From Phycisphaerae bacterium (lineage in GTDB: Bacteria > Planctomycetota > Phycisphaerae > SM23-33): a stretch of 64,000 nucleotides of DNA. The DNA lies in assembly GCA_011050235.1 (NCBI GenBank), contig DRGC01000051.1, positions 82,333-146,332 of the forward strand. The letters run 5' to 3'. The first letter of the stretch is position 1; every line of letters begins with the position of its first letter. Both the position numbers and the translations under genes were made by a program. Under the pieces are notes generated by a model that was not told the origin of the DNA, ran no database searches, and was given only the letters and a program-made list of their open reading frames with translations. This document shows, in pieces, positions 1 through 8,694 of this stretch.

Positions 1-210
1 GAGGAGCTCCGCACCGACGGCGAAGACATTCGCCCGACCGTCCATCCCAAGGTCAGTATCTGGACGGCTCGGCCCCCAAAATGGCAGGACGTTCAAGAGG
101 CCATTGAGATGCTGGCGGATCTGAAAAACTCCATGGACCGCGACGCGGTGGTCGCGGGGCTGAGAAAAATCGTGCCGGAATACAGCCCTCTGAATCCGCC
201 GGCAAACTAG
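1..210 (+). CDS. C-terminal end of a CapD/FlaA1-like nucleotide-sugar dehydratase/epimerase (partial)
   Basis: The reading frame is open from base 1 and stops with TAG at 208-210, giving the last 69 residues of a protein whose start lies outside the window. The tail reads GEDIRPTVHPKVSIW followed by a helical segment ending IVPEYSPLNPP. This matches the usual C-terminus of long CapD/WbpM/FlaA1-type UDP-GlcNAc 4,6-dehydratases, in which a 'GE(D)..PT.HPKI' motif is followed by 'L..LVPEY.P'. These membrane-anchored enzymes make 4-keto-6-deoxy sugars for surface glycans, which fits the deacetylase, methyltransferase and aminotransferase that follow. The catalytic part is not visible, so the call rests on the tail and the context only. 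Confidence 0.6.
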   Translation, partial: EELRTDGEDIRPTVHPKVSIWTARPPKWQDVQEAIEMLADLKNSMDRDAVVAGLRKIVPEYSPLNPPAN

Positions 211-531
211 CAATCCTTGAACCCGGATTTCCTGGATGAGAACCTCAGTCCACTAGCCAGACGGGACTTTTTTCGATACCAGGGGCCGCATGTCTGTGAG
301 GGACAAACCACCGTCCCAAAGGCGCACGCCCCAACGGACTCCTGGGGAATTGGAATAGGCGCTACCGGCATAGTCGGTTAAGCTGAAAGGGGCTAACGAC
401 GCCCAATCCAACGTGATGTCGTGAGCCCAACTCACGCTCAGCGACGACCGATGAGGATAGCACCTGTGAATGAGCGAGACAGCGGCACGACGACGGAGCC
501 CCCCCGGGGGGAACACTCCCCGAAGATTGGA
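211..531. other. Intergenic stretch, no recognisable gene
   Basis: About 320 bases separate the partial dehydratase from the chosen start of the deacetylase. In-frame GTG 421 and ATG 451 would extend the deacetylase leftwards, but the extra residues look unlike the family. The minus strand is open here across the deacetylase start but resembles no family I know. I see no convincing promoter or terminator. Confidence 0.4.
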
Positions 532-1491
532 ATGACCGCCTCCAGTGTCTCCGAGCCCCCGCCCGCCCGGCAAGTCCAAGTCGTCCACGGCATGTCGATT
601 GACGTGGAAGACCACCGGCAGATCCTTTCGTCGCGGTTCCGAGGAGACCCCGGCGAGGTGTCGGCGCAGTTCGACCGCGACATGGATGAGATCCTCGCCA
701 TCCTCGACGCCACGGGGACCAAAGCGACCTTTTTTGTGATCGGGACCATTGCCGAACAGCGCCCCGACTGCCTGCGCCGATGGGCGGACCTTGGCCACGA
801 GATTGCCTCGCACGGCTATGCCCACAAGCCAATCTGGGCGATGACACCGACTGAATTGCGGGAGGAGCTTCAAAGCTGCAAGAGACGCCTGGAGGACACG
901 ATCTCAGAACCCATCACCGGGTTCCGCGCGCCGATATTCAGCGTTCGCTGGGACAGCGTCTGGGCCCTGGATACGATCAGCGAGTGCGGCTTCACCTATG
1001 ACAGCAGCATCGTCCCCGTTCGCATGCGCCGTTACGGTGTGGCGGGCTTTGACCCTCAGCCGGCTCCCTACCTTCTTCCCTCCGGCCGACGGATCGTGGA
1101 GATTCCGCTCTCGATCGGCAGGCTCTGGGGCCGGACGATGCCCGTCGCCGGCGGTGGATACTTTCGACTCCTGCCGCAGGTTACGATCCGTCGCATCCTC
1201 CGACGCTTCACGATGAGACAGGAGGTCTTCGTCGTATATTGTCATCCCTATGACATGAGCGCCCAGCCCTTCCAAAGCGCTGATTTGGCCGAGAATTGGC
1301 TCGACCGACTCAAGGGCGGTTTGATCTCGTTCAAGTCCAATCTCGGCCGGGCCAAAGTGCGAAGGCTCGTCCGGTCGATACTGGAGACGTTCCGTTTCGG
1401 CCCGCTGAAGGACATTGCAGAAAAGCAGGAGACCCATGAACCCAAAAGACTACTGGCAAAAGCATGCTCGGATGTTCGCCGGCCTGTATGA
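532..1491 (+). CDS. Polysaccharide deacetylase (NodB fold, DUF3473/PEP-CTERM-locus type)
   Basis: This is a metal-dependent carbohydrate esterase (CE4/NodB fold) expected to remove N-acetyl groups from an exopolysaccharide in the periplasm or at export. Near the N-terminus it has SIDVED (metal and catalytic Asp), then TKATFFVIG, then the H-x3-H metal motif in SHGYAH, and later the FRAPIFS motif. The C-terminal half, ending around VVYCHPYDMS and a long helix, is the DUF3473 type found in exosortase-associated polysaccharide loci. The start is uncertain. ATG 532 leaves 20 residues before the core, GTG 421 and ATG 451 give longer forms, ATG 592 a shorter one, and none has a strong ribosome site. 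The 3' end overlaps the next gene by 56 bases. Confidence 0.88.
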   Translation: MTASSVSEPPPARQVQVVHGMSIDVEDHRQILSSRFRGDPGEVSAQFDRDMDEILAILDATGTKATFFVIGTIAEQRPDCLRRWADLGHEIASHGYAHKPIWAMTPTELREELQSCKRRLEDTISEPITGFRAPIFSVRWDSVWALDTISECGFTYDSSIVPVRMRRYGVAGFDPQPAPYLLPSGRRIVEIPLSIGRLWGRTMPVAGGGYFRLLPQVTIRRILRRFTMRQEVFVVYCHPYDMSAQPFQSADLAENWLDRLKGGLISFKSNLGRAKVRRLVRSILETFRFGPLKDIAEKQETHEPKRLLAKACSDVRRPV

Positions 1492-2074
1492 AAACCCCAA
1501 CTGGTTCAACCGCATCTTCCGCCAGGCGATGTACCTTCGGACCGAGATGGCCGTCGAGGAAATCAAGGCCACTCCCAATGCAACGGTCCTGGCCGTGGGG
1601 TGCGGCCCGGGAAGGAACAGTGTGCTCTTTGTCAAGAAAGCCGGCGCCTCGCGCGTGGTGGGGGTCGATCTGTCCCAGAACATGATCGACATGGCCAACA
1701 CCCTCGCCAGCCAACACGGCGTCGAAAGCAACTGCCGCTTTATCCAGAGCGATTTCATGGACGTCGATCTGGGAGAGGAGCGATTTGACTATTCGATCGC
1801 TCTTGGTGTCATGGATTACATCCGCGATCCGCTGCCGATGCTCGTAAAAATGCGTTCGCTGACCGCCAAGGCGGCGATGGCGACCTTTCCCGGCGGCGCG
1901 CCGCTTCGCATGACGCTGCGCAAGATCCGCTACCGGCTCAGAGGGTGCGGCGTCTATTCCTACCGGGCCTCACGCATCAAGGCCCTTTTCCGCGAGGCGG
2001 GGTTCAGTGAGTGTTCGCTTTTGCCGTGCGCCAACGCCGGATGGCTGGGCGTCGGACGGGTCGCCCCAACGTAA
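1436..2074 (+). CDS. Class I SAM-dependent methyltransferase
   Basis: The 212-residue protein has a Rossmann-type SAM site. VLAVGCGPGRNS (motif I) is followed by VVGVDLSQNMIDMA (motif II acidic residue), FIQSDFMD, and FDYSIALGVMDYI (post motif). It probably methylates a sugar or a carrier-linked intermediate, because it lies between a deacetylase and a sugar aminotransferase; the substrate is unknown. ATG 1436 is preferred over an upstream TTG because AGGAG lies five bases upstream of it. The gene overlaps the deacetylase by 56 bases, implying co-transcription. The C-terminal segment is short and basic with no membrane helix. Confidence 0.82.
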   Translation: MNPKDYWQKHARMFAGLYENPNWFNRIFRQAMYLRTEMAVEEIKATPNATVLAVGCGPGRNSVLFVKKAGASRVVGVDLSQNMIDMANTLASQHGVESNCRFIQSDFMDVDLGEERFDYSIALGVMDYIRDPLPMLVKMRSLTAKAAMATFPGGAPLRMTLRKIRYRLRGCGVYSYRASRIKALFREAGFSECSLLPCANAGWLGVGRVAPT

Positions 2075-2119
2075 ACTGGGCCAAACGCCTTAAATACGCC
2101 CACCGAAAGGAAGACGCCT

Positions 2120-3244
2120 GTGAGTGACGTCATCCCCCTGTCCCATCAGGATATCACCGACGCCGAAGTCGCCGCCGTCGAAGCGGTGTTGCGAAGCGAT
2201 CGGCTGAGCCTGGGCCCGCAGATCGAGGCCTTCGAAGCCGCCCTCGCCGCACGCGTGGGACGCACCTACGGTATCGGCGTCAATAGCGGCACGAGCGGGC
2301 TGCACCTGTGCGTCAAGGCCCTGGGCATCGGCGAAGGCGACGAGGTCATCACCACGCCGTTCTCCTTTGTGGCCACCACAAACTGTCTGCTGTTCGAACG
2401 GGCCACCCCCGTGCTGGTCGACATCGACCCGGACAGCTACAACATGGACCCCGCCGCCATCGAAGCGGCCATCACGCCCAAGACCAAGGCCATCCTACCG
2501 GTGGAGGTCTTCGGCAACCCGGCCCACTTCGACGCCTACCAGGCCATCGCCGACAAGCACGACCTCGTCTTGCTGGAAGACTGCTGCGAGGCGCTGGGCG
2601 CCGTCTGTGGCGACCGGCCGGCGGGCAGTTTCGGCGCCGCCGGTGTGTTCGCCTTCTACCCCAACAAGCAGATCACCACCGGCGAAGGTGGCATGATCGT
2701 CACCGACCGCGAGGACATCCGCGACCTGGCCGTCTCGCTCCGCAACCAGGGGCGGGCCAGCGAGGCGTGGCTGTCGCACGCGAGGCTGGGCTACAACTAT
2801 CGCATGGGCGAAATCCAGGCGGCCCTTGGCCTGGTGCAACTGGGCCGTCTGGACGAACTGCTGGCCGGGCGGCGCCGAGCGGCCGACGCCTACGACCAGG
2901 CCCTGGCCGATATCGACGGCGTCCACCTGCCGCCCATGCTCGATAGGACCAACGCCAGTTGGTTTGTCTACGTCATTCGCCTGGCCGATGAGTTCACCGC
3001 AAAGGATCGCAATGCCGTCATCGCCCAGCTTCGCCAGGCGGGCGTTTCGTGCAGCAATTACTTCGCGCCCATCCACACCCAGCCCTACATTATCGAGGCC
3101 CTGGGCACAGCCGAGGGCGATTTCCCCATCACCGAGCGGCTCGCGGCGCGGACGATCGCCCTACCCTTCTACTCGCAGATCACCGACGACCAGGTCGCCC
3201 GCGTCCGCGAGGCGTTGGCCACCGCCGTCGCGGGCCGTCGCTGA
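2120..3244 (+). CDS. DegT/DnrJ/EryC1/StrS-family PLP aminotransferase
   Basis: This 374-residue PLP enzyme transfers an amino group to a keto-sugar nucleotide. It has NSGTSGLHL (phosphate binding), PFSFVATTNC, the LLEDCCEALGA motif carrying the cofactor-binding acidic residue, and the Schiff-base lysine K183 in FYPNKQITTGEGG. The start is GTG 2120, with AAAGGA eleven bases upstream. It is followed after 19 bases by a GNAT acetyltransferase. A 4,6-dehydratase, aminotransferase and acetyltransferase series is the standard route to 4-acetamido-4,6-dideoxy sugars such as bacillosamine, so that is the likely pathway. The exact position of amination is inference. Confidence 0.92.
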   Translation: MSDVIPLSHQDITDAEVAAVEAVLRSDRLSLGPQIEAFEAALAARVGRTYGIGVNSGTSGLHLCVKALGIGEGDEVITTPFSFVATTNCLLFERATPVLVDIDPDSYNMDPAAIEAAITPKTKAILPVEVFGNPAHFDAYQAIADKHDLVLLEDCCEALGAVCGDRPAGSFGAAGVFAFYPNKQITTGEGGMIVTDREDIRDLAVSLRNQGRASEAWLSHARLGYNYRMGEIQAALGLVQLGRLDELLAGRRRAADAYDQALADIDGVHLPPMLDRTNASWFVYVIRLADEFTAKDRNAVIAQLRQAGVSCSNYFAPIHTQPYIIEALGTAEGDFPITERLAARTIALPFYSQITDDQVARVREALATAVAGRR

Positions 3245-3263
3245 CCAAGCGTGGAGACACAGC

Positions 3264-3884
3264 GTGAGCGGTGAGGACAGTCACACCGAATCGGTCATCC
3301 CCCTGGAAAAGCGGCACGCAGCAGCGGCTGCCGATCTGCACATCCGCGGCATCAGCACGGGCTTCCTCTCCAGCCTCGGGCCGGCGTTTCTCGAACAGAT
3401 CTACAAAGCCCTGCCCCGCTGCCGGGCCGGGTTTGGCTATGTGTGGGAAGATAACGGCCGCGTCCTGGGCTTTATCGCCTGCGCCGAGAGCACCGGGCGG
3501 CTGTACAAGCAAAGCCTGCTTCGGCGCGGGATTCTGATGGCACTGCCGCTGGTGCGTTTCATGTTCCGCTGGTCGGTCATCAAGCGCCTGTGGCAGACGC
3601 TTCGCTACCCAGCCGACGTGGGAACCGACGTACCGGCAGCGGAGATGCTGAGTATCGCGGTGGATGAATCCGCCCGCGGGCGAGGCGTGGGCCAGGCGCT
3701 GGTGGCGGCGGCCGTCGAGGAGTTCAGGCGGCGAGGGATTGACCGATTCAAGGTAGCGGTCTGGGCAGGCAACGACACGGCCAACGCATTCTACGAACGG
3801 TGCGGGTTCGAGTTGGCCCTACAGCGCGAACATCACGGCCTGCCGATGAAGGTGTACGTCATTGACACCGCCCGATCTTCCTAG
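3264..3884 (+). CDS. GNAT-family N-acetyltransferase
   Basis: The 206-residue protein starts at GTG 3264 with GGAG eight bases upstream. It has the GNAT acetyl-CoA signature in MLSIAVDESARGRGVGQALVAA (R/Q-x-x-G-x-G/A, motif A) and a final GNDTANAFYERCGF motif B. Placed just after the aminotransferase, it probably N-acetylates the amino sugar made there, although GNAT proteins are too diverse for a firm substrate. A hydrophobic stretch near residues 90-105 (LMALPLVRFMF) may be a membrane-contacting helix. The stop codon overlaps by four bases with the stop of the converging glycosyltransferase on the other strand. Confidence 0.85.
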   Translation: MSGEDSHTESVIPLEKRHAAAAADLHIRGISTGFLSSLGPAFLEQIYKALPRCRAGFGYVWEDNGRVLGFIACAESTGRLYKQSLLRRGILMALPLVRFMFRWSVIKRLWQTLRYPADVGTDVPAAEMLSIAVDESARGRGVGQALVAAAVEEFRRRGIDRFKVAVWAGNDTANAFYERCGFELALQREHHGLPMKVYVIDTARSS

Positions 3885-5140
3885 CCTCCGGTGGAATCGT
3901 GTTCGCCTTTGGCCGCGACGTCCTGCAGGACGGTCTCCAATCGACTGGCGAGCTTGTCACGGGCGAAGTCGCGCTGGGCCAGGGCCCGTGCGTTTTGGCC
4001 CATCTGCCGGCACAGCTCTGGGTCGCCGGATAGCTCCTCCAGGGCGTCGGCCAGGGCCTCGGGACGATGGCAGTCAACGTACCTGCCGCACCCGTTGTTC
4101 TCGATGGTCTCGCCCAACCAGCCCGGCACGTTAATGAGCACCGGCCGGCCGGCCGCCAGGGCATCGAACATCTTGTTCGGCGACCAGCTGTGTTCCTTGG
4201 TCGCCCGGTAGATCGTCATGCACGCGTTGCATCCGGCGACAATACGGGCCACTTCGGCCTTGTCCGGCACCAGGTCGCTGAACACGACATTGTCCAGGCC
4301 GTACCGGGCTGCCAGGGCCTGAAGCTCATCGCGTTTTCCCCCACCGCCGTGCAGAACAATGACAATGTCGTCTCGCTTGCGCTCCTTCAGCACGCGCGCA
4401 GCCTCGATGGCGTACCCCAAACCGTTGTTGTACCCCAGGGCGCCAAAGTAAACGGCCGCAAAACGGTCGCCCAACCCCAATCGCTGACGCGAGGCCGAGC
4501 CGTCAAGGTCCGGCCGAAACAGGTCCATGTCGCTGCCATTGGTGATGACCGTCACGCATTGATCGGCAATGCCGTATCGCAGGATGCCCTGCTTCATGCC
4601 CGGCGACAGCGCCACGATGTGATCGGCGGCGCGGTAAATCTTCCTGGCCATTCGGCGAAGGTACCAGATGGCCAGCGGGTTGGTCAGCGCCCCGACGTTC
4701 GCCATCCCCTCGGGCCACAGATCGCGGACCTCGAAAACGAAAGGCACGTCGAAATGCCGAGACAGTTTCATCCCGGCCAAGCCGATCTGCAGCGGTGTGT
4801 GGGTGGCGAAGACGATGTCTGGGCGAGGCTCACTCCGACCCAGTTGGGCGACTTTGCGGGCGAACCGGCCGAACTCTAACATTCGGCGCGCACCGCCCAT
4901 GCCGGTCCCTTTGCCCGGATCGTTGTAGCCGGCAGCCACAGCCACGACTCGAATGCCGTCACACATCGCCTCGATACGCTCCTGGCCGGACGGCACGGGG
5001 AACTCGTCGTTGTCCAGACCGGAGGTCATCATTGTCACTTGATGGCCCTGGCGGACCAGGTGCCGAGCGAACTCGTACGAGCGTGTTCCCGTCGTGCCTT
5101 TGCGGGTTACGAAGTATTGGTGAAGATAGAGGATGTGCAT
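3881..5140 (-). CDS. Glycosyltransferase family 4 (WbuB-like)
   Basis: The 419-residue GT-B enzyme begins MHILYLHQYFVTRKG and continues with GTRSYEFARHLVRQGHQVTMMT, the N-terminal Rossmann start seen in WbuB-type GDP/UDP-sugar transferases. The C-terminal domain carries AVYFGALGYNNG, VVFSDLVPDKAEV and a donor-binding end at APNKMFDALAAGRPVLINVPGW-like sequence, split here to key residues P, N, K, F and G. It would add one sugar to a lipid-linked repeat unit on the cytoplasmic face. The start is ATG 5140; a longer open frame upstream has no coding look. The next gene upstream on this strand starts 26 bases away, so they are likely co-transcribed. Confidence 0.9.
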   Translation of the reverse strand: MHILYLHQYFVTRKGTTGTRSYEFARHLVRQGHQVTMMTSGLDNDEFPVPSGQERIEAMCDGIRVVAVAAGYNDPGKGTGMGGARRMLEFGRFARKVAQLGRSEPRPDIVFATHTPLQIGLAGMKLSRHFDVPFVFEVRDLWPEGMANVGALTNPLAIWYLRRMARKIYRAADHIVALSPGMKQGILRYGIADQCVTVITNGSDMDLFRPDLDGSASRQRLGLGDRFAAVYFGALGYNNGLGYAIEAARVLKERKRDDIVIVLHGGGGKRDELQALAARYGLDNVVFSDLVPDKAEVARIVAGCNACMTIYRATKEHSWSPNKMFDALAAGRPVLINVPGWLGETIENNGCGRYVDCHRPEALADALEELSGDPELCRQMGQNARALAQRDFARDKLASRLETVLQDVAAKGEHDSTGG

Positions 5141-5166
5141 CGTGTCGCCTTGTCTGCGTTGGCCGC

Positions 5167-6477
5167 CTACCAGTAAATGCCTTCGTATCCGTCCATGTGA
5201 CGGTCCACGCCGGCGATGTTGGCCAGGTCCATCACCTTGATGCCCTTGGCCAGCCACGCCTGGACCTGGGCGGCATCAACCGTCGCGTGGTTGATCAGGA
5301 TCATATCGCAATCGCCCAGGTCGGATAGATTGCCCACAAGGAACTCTTCCAGGTGCCGCAGCGCCCGCTGGACCTGCTCCTTGTTGGCGCCGATGAGCTT
5401 GTCCGTCTGCACGCACGGATCGTAAATCTTCAGGCCGATCCCCTCACCGACCATCGCCTTGGCGACCTTGATGAACGGGCTTTCGCGCATGTCGTCGGTG
5501 TTGGGCTTAAAGGCCACTCCCACCATGCCGACCGTCGTGGGCTGGTGAGCCAACACGCGCCGGACAAAGTTGTCGATCTGCACGATGTTACTTTCGAGAA
5601 TGCCCTGAAGCATGGGGACGTTGATCGCATGGAGCGAGGCGAATCGCAGAATGGCCTTCAGGTCCTTCGGCAGGCACGATCCGCCGTAAGCAAATCCCGG
5701 CCGGAGATACTTCTCGGAGATATTCAGTTTCCTGTCGGCACAGAAGACTTCGGCGACCCTTCGGCTGTCGATGCCGACGCTCTTGGCCACGGAGCCTACT
5801 TCGTTGGCGAATGTCAGCTTGAGGCCATGGAAGAGATTGTCGCAGTATTTGACCATCTCCGCCTCGCCGAGTTCCAGTTGGAATCGCGGGCCGGGGTAGT
5901 TCTCGTAGACCTTCAGCAGCAACTCGCCGGCCCCGGGGCGGGCCTCGCCAATGACGATTTTTGGCGGATCGTCAAAGTCCGCCACCGCCGTCCCTTCCCG
6001 CAGAAACTCCGGATGGAAGACCACGTCGAAGTCCTTGCCGACCTTTCCGCCGGTGGCGGCTTCGAGGATCGGGATGGCCGTGCCGGCTGTGGTGCCCGGC
6101 AGCGACGTGCTTCGTAGCACGATCAGGGGGTGGTGTTTCGTCTCCGCCATCGCTCGGCCGATTTCACCGAGGGCGGCCTGGACGTAGGACAAGTTGATTC
6201 CGCCGTCAGGCTCGGAGGGCGTCCCGACACAAATCCAGATCATGTCCGCATCGCGGACCCCTTTGACGGGGTCGGTCGAGGCGGTCAGGCGGCCTGCTTG
6301 GTGACCGGCGGCGAGCAGTTCAGGGATGCCGGGTTCCTGAATGGGCGACCGCCCTTCAGCCAGATCGGCAACCTTGGAGACGACCGGATCCACGCCCATG
6401 ACGTCATGCCCGTCGCGCACCAGGCAGGCGCCGCTGACGACGCCAACGTAACCCATACCGAAAATACTGATCTTCAT
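5167..6477 (-). CDS. algD: GDP-mannose 6-dehydrogenase-like nucleotide-sugar dehydrogenase
   Basis: The 436-residue protein oxidises the C6 hydroxyl of a nucleotide sugar to a carboxylate using NAD+. It begins MKISIFGMGYVGVV (NAD-binding GxGxxG), has the ICVGTPSEPDGG motif, and carries the nucleophilic cysteine C268 in FAYGGSCLPKDL. That motif, with L rather than F after the Cys, and the exact position 268 match AlgD, the GDP-mannose dehydrogenase of alginate synthesis, better than UDP-glucose dehydrogenases. The neighbouring heparinase/alginate-lyase-like gene supports a mannuronate-like uronic acid. GGAG lies four to ten bases before ATG 6477. UDP-sugar specificity cannot be excluded from sequence alone. 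Confidence 0.85.
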   Translation of the reverse strand: MKISIFGMGYVGVVSGACLVRDGHDVMGVDPVVSKVADLAEGRSPIQEPGIPELLAAGHQAGRLTASTDPVKGVRDADMIWICVGTPSEPDGGINLSYVQAALGEIGRAMAETKHHPLIVLRSTSLPGTTAGTAIPILEAATGGKVGKDFDVVFHPEFLREGTAVADFDDPPKIVIGEARPGAGELLLKVYENYPGPRFQLELGEAEMVKYCDNLFHGLKLTFANEVGSVAKSVGIDSRRVAEVFCADRKLNISEKYLRPGFAYGGSCLPKDLKAILRFASLHAINVPMLQGILESNIVQIDNFVRRVLAHQPTTVGMVGVAFKPNTDDMRESPFIKVAKAMVGEGIGLKIYDPCVQTDKLIGANKEQVQRALRHLEEFLVGNLSDLGDCDMILINHATVDAAQVQAWLAKGIKVMDLANIAGVDRHMDGYEGIYW

Positions 6478-6505
6478 CCCAATCTCCGATCATGGTCAGC
6501 CGCTG

Positions 6506-8689
6506 CTACCGCAGAGACACTTGCCTGACCATTCGCGAGGCGGCAAGCTCGAGGGTTGCCATTTCTATTAATATCGATGTATTGGCCGTCTCGATTTGCC
6601 ATATTTCTCCATTCTTGGAGGATTCTGTCCGCTCGATCGCCGCTGGGGCGCCCTGCGAAATCACCGTCAGAATCCGAAGCGGCAAGTTGGCATGCACGAC
6701 GTCAGCCTGGATGACCGCAATCGGCTGCGCCTGGCCGTAATACGGCGAGGCAAAGCCCTGCACCTGCCCATCGACATCGCGTCCGCGGATGATCTCAAAG
6801 TTATTGAACCGCCCACCTGCCGTCGCCATCGCCAAACTGACTGTCTCGTCAGGCAATCGAAGCTGCACCGCCGCCTTGTCCGGCTCGAGTTCAACGGGCA
6901 CATCCGCCAAATGCCACCAATGTCGCACGTCATGTGCGCCGGCGCCCAGCAAGTCATCGACGATCAGCCAACTGCCGTCCGGTAAAGCCTGGATCGCTCG
7001 CCGGTGCCGCACGGACCACGGTTTGCGGTCGTAATCGTAATGCTCGCCTTCAAAATATGGTACGTCCTCCGGGCGATTAAGTTCGGCGTGTCGGACATGG
7101 GCCTTACCCCACGGGAAGATGAGGAATCGGCTGACCTTTTGGCCGCTGTCAACCCCATCGAGCTGGACCACGTTGTGGGCCGCCATCGACCCAAAGTGCC
7201 GCTCCAAATCTTCCCGCCCCGGTATGTAGTATTGATACGTCCCGCAGTCCCGAAGCAGGTTGACCCCTCGCCACCACAAGTCCACATGCAGTTGATCGCA
7301 GTGGCCCATGCGGTCGCGGTAGGTGTGGCACCGCGTCATCAGCCAGCTATGGTCCTGACGTAGCGTGTAATACCCGCCGATGTCGAAGCGGGCGCTGGCT
7401 GGCTGGGTGGAAGGCTCGGAGGGAGCGTCCACGGCGTCTTGGCCGAACAGCCAGAGCAGATCCTCATCCCAGGGCCCGGGCGGGAGCAGACGCTTACCCG
7501 TCGCCAGGTAATGCCCCGCCTGAATCACAGGCCGAAAGTCCGTGAAGTCGCATTCGCTCAGCGGCAGGACATACGCACCGTCGTTGTTACCGTAAAGCGG
7601 CAACTGGCCGGTGATCGGTTCGGACATCTCGAAAAGGAACCGCGCACTTCGGCCGAGGATGTCATAGACCTCCCTTTCCAGCGGTTCACCCGCCAACTCC
7701 GCCAGGCGGACCCCCAGCATCCCCGCGTGCATCATCACGCGGTGGTAGTTCATCGATTGCTGCAGATAGCTGCCGTCGGCGTAGCACTGGCGCTTGAGTT
7801 CCCGGACCAGGATCTTCCGCCCCTGGCGCCACCACGTGTGTGCGCCGGCCAGTTCGGGGAACAAGTGGCCCACCAACATCAGGCCGACCGCTTCGCTCAT
7901 GGCGTGGTTGTTCTTTTGCGAGACCGCGTACTTGATGTGATGCGCCACGCGATAGCCCGTCGCCCAAGCGAATCGGGCCAGTTGGACCCAGCGGTCGTCG
8001 GTCATGGCGGGGCTGTCCAGATGGGCCCACACGCCGAGCAGGACCGCAATCAGCCGGACCGATGCCTCCTGCCCGCACTTCCATTGAAAGCCTTTGTACG
8101 GCTCGCAGGCGTCCATCCAGGAGTCCATCCAACGCCACAGCACCTCGCCCTGATCGGCGCCGGTCCATGCCTTCGCACGGGCCAAGTCGATCGCCCACGC
8201 TCCCCGGCTGGGCTCCCACAGCGTGCGCGGGTCGCCCTGCTCGGGCAGGTAATCGGGGATGGCCGACCAGGTCTTCGACGGATCGCTACGCTGCTGGGTG
8301 AACGGGTTGTGGTACCAGTCGATCGGTTCGGGAGAAGGGGTGTGGAAAAAGTATACACACCGCATTTGCTGGAGAAGGTCCAGGCGATCGGCCTGACTCG
8401 GCTGGCGGGTGCGGGGCCCATTACGAATGCTGTCTGGAATCGCCGGCGGCTTGCCCGGCTCGAACAAGAACGGCGGCAGGTGGTCACGCTTCCACGCGGC
8501 GTAGTCGGCGGGTGTTTCGGCGATGCCAGGCCCACCCATGGCCCGCAGGGACATCTCCGCCCACGGACGCGGCGCGAAGATGCGATTCGACCGTCCGGTC
8601 AGCTTTGCCGCATAGACCCCAAGACGCAGCCACACGATCCGTGGCCCAAGGTATCGCAGGATGTACCACGCTTTCGTCCAGGGATTCAT
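6506..8689 (-). CDS. Heparinase II/III-family (alginate-lyase-like) protein
   Basis: The 727-residue protein has an N-terminal alpha/alpha-toroid part and a C-terminal beta-sheet domain typical of the heparinase II/III family. Recognisable blocks are KNNHAMSEAVGLMLVG (catalytic Asn-His region), QQSMNYHRVMMHAG with the conserved Tyr/His, and the C-terminal HCDQLHVDLWWRGVNLLRD metal/active-site block, here given as H, D, H, D and W/G. Members eliminate uronic-acid-containing polysaccharides, and copies in assembly clusters probably trim or edit the product. No signal peptide is obvious. It lies between the dehydrogenase and the bi-domain oxidoreductase with gaps of 28 and 5 bases, a known triad in exopolysaccharide loci. 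Confidence 0.87.
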   Translation of the reverse strand: MNPWTKAWYILRYLGPRIVWLRLGVYAAKLTGRSNRIFAPRPWAEMSLRAMGGPGIAETPADYAAWKRDHLPPFLFEPGKPPAIPDSIRNGPRTRQPSQADRLDLLQQMRCVYFFHTPSPEPIDWYHNPFTQQRSDPSKTWSAIPDYLPEQGDPRTLWEPSRGAWAIDLARAKAWTGADQGEVLWRWMDSWMDACEPYKGFQWKCGQEASVRLIAVLLGVWAHLDSPAMTDDRWVQLARFAWATGYRVAHHIKYAVSQKNNHAMSEAVGLMLVGHLFPELAGAHTWWRQGRKILVRELKRQCYADGSYLQQSMNYHRVMMHAGMLGVRLAELAGEPLEREVYDILGRSARFLFEMSEPITGQLPLYGNNDGAYVLPLSECDFTDFRPVIQAGHYLATGKRLLPPGPWDEDLLWLFGQDAVDAPSEPSTQPASARFDIGGYYTLRQDHSWLMTRCHTYRDRMGHCDQLHVDLWWRGVNLLRDCGTYQYYIPGREDLERHFGSMAAHNVVQLDGVDSGQKVSRFLIFPWGKAHVRHAELNRPEDVPYFEGEHYDYDRKPWSVRHRRAIQALPDGSWLIVDDLLGAGAHDVRHWWHLADVPVELEPDKAAVQLRLPDETVSLAMATAGGRFNNFEIIRGRDVDGQVQGFASPYYGQAQPIAVIQADVVHANLPLRILTVISQGAPAAIERTESSKNGEIWQIETANTSILIEMATLELAASRMVRQVSLR

Positions 8690-8694
8690 CCGGC

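Noticed and set aside
226-241. CGGATTTCCTGGATGA shared with 22081-22096
   Set aside because: A 16-base match within 64 kb is expected about once by chance counting both strands, and the flanks do not match.
253-873. Long open minus-strand frame overlapping the deacetylase
   Set aside because: It runs opposite to a clear NodB-family gene, its residues are Arg/Gly/Pro-rich as expected for antisense of GC-rich DNA, and no family pattern is visible.
2308-2946. Out-of-frame open frames inside the aminotransferase
   Set aside because: They are Arg/His/Gly-rich shadows of the real gene at 2120-3244.
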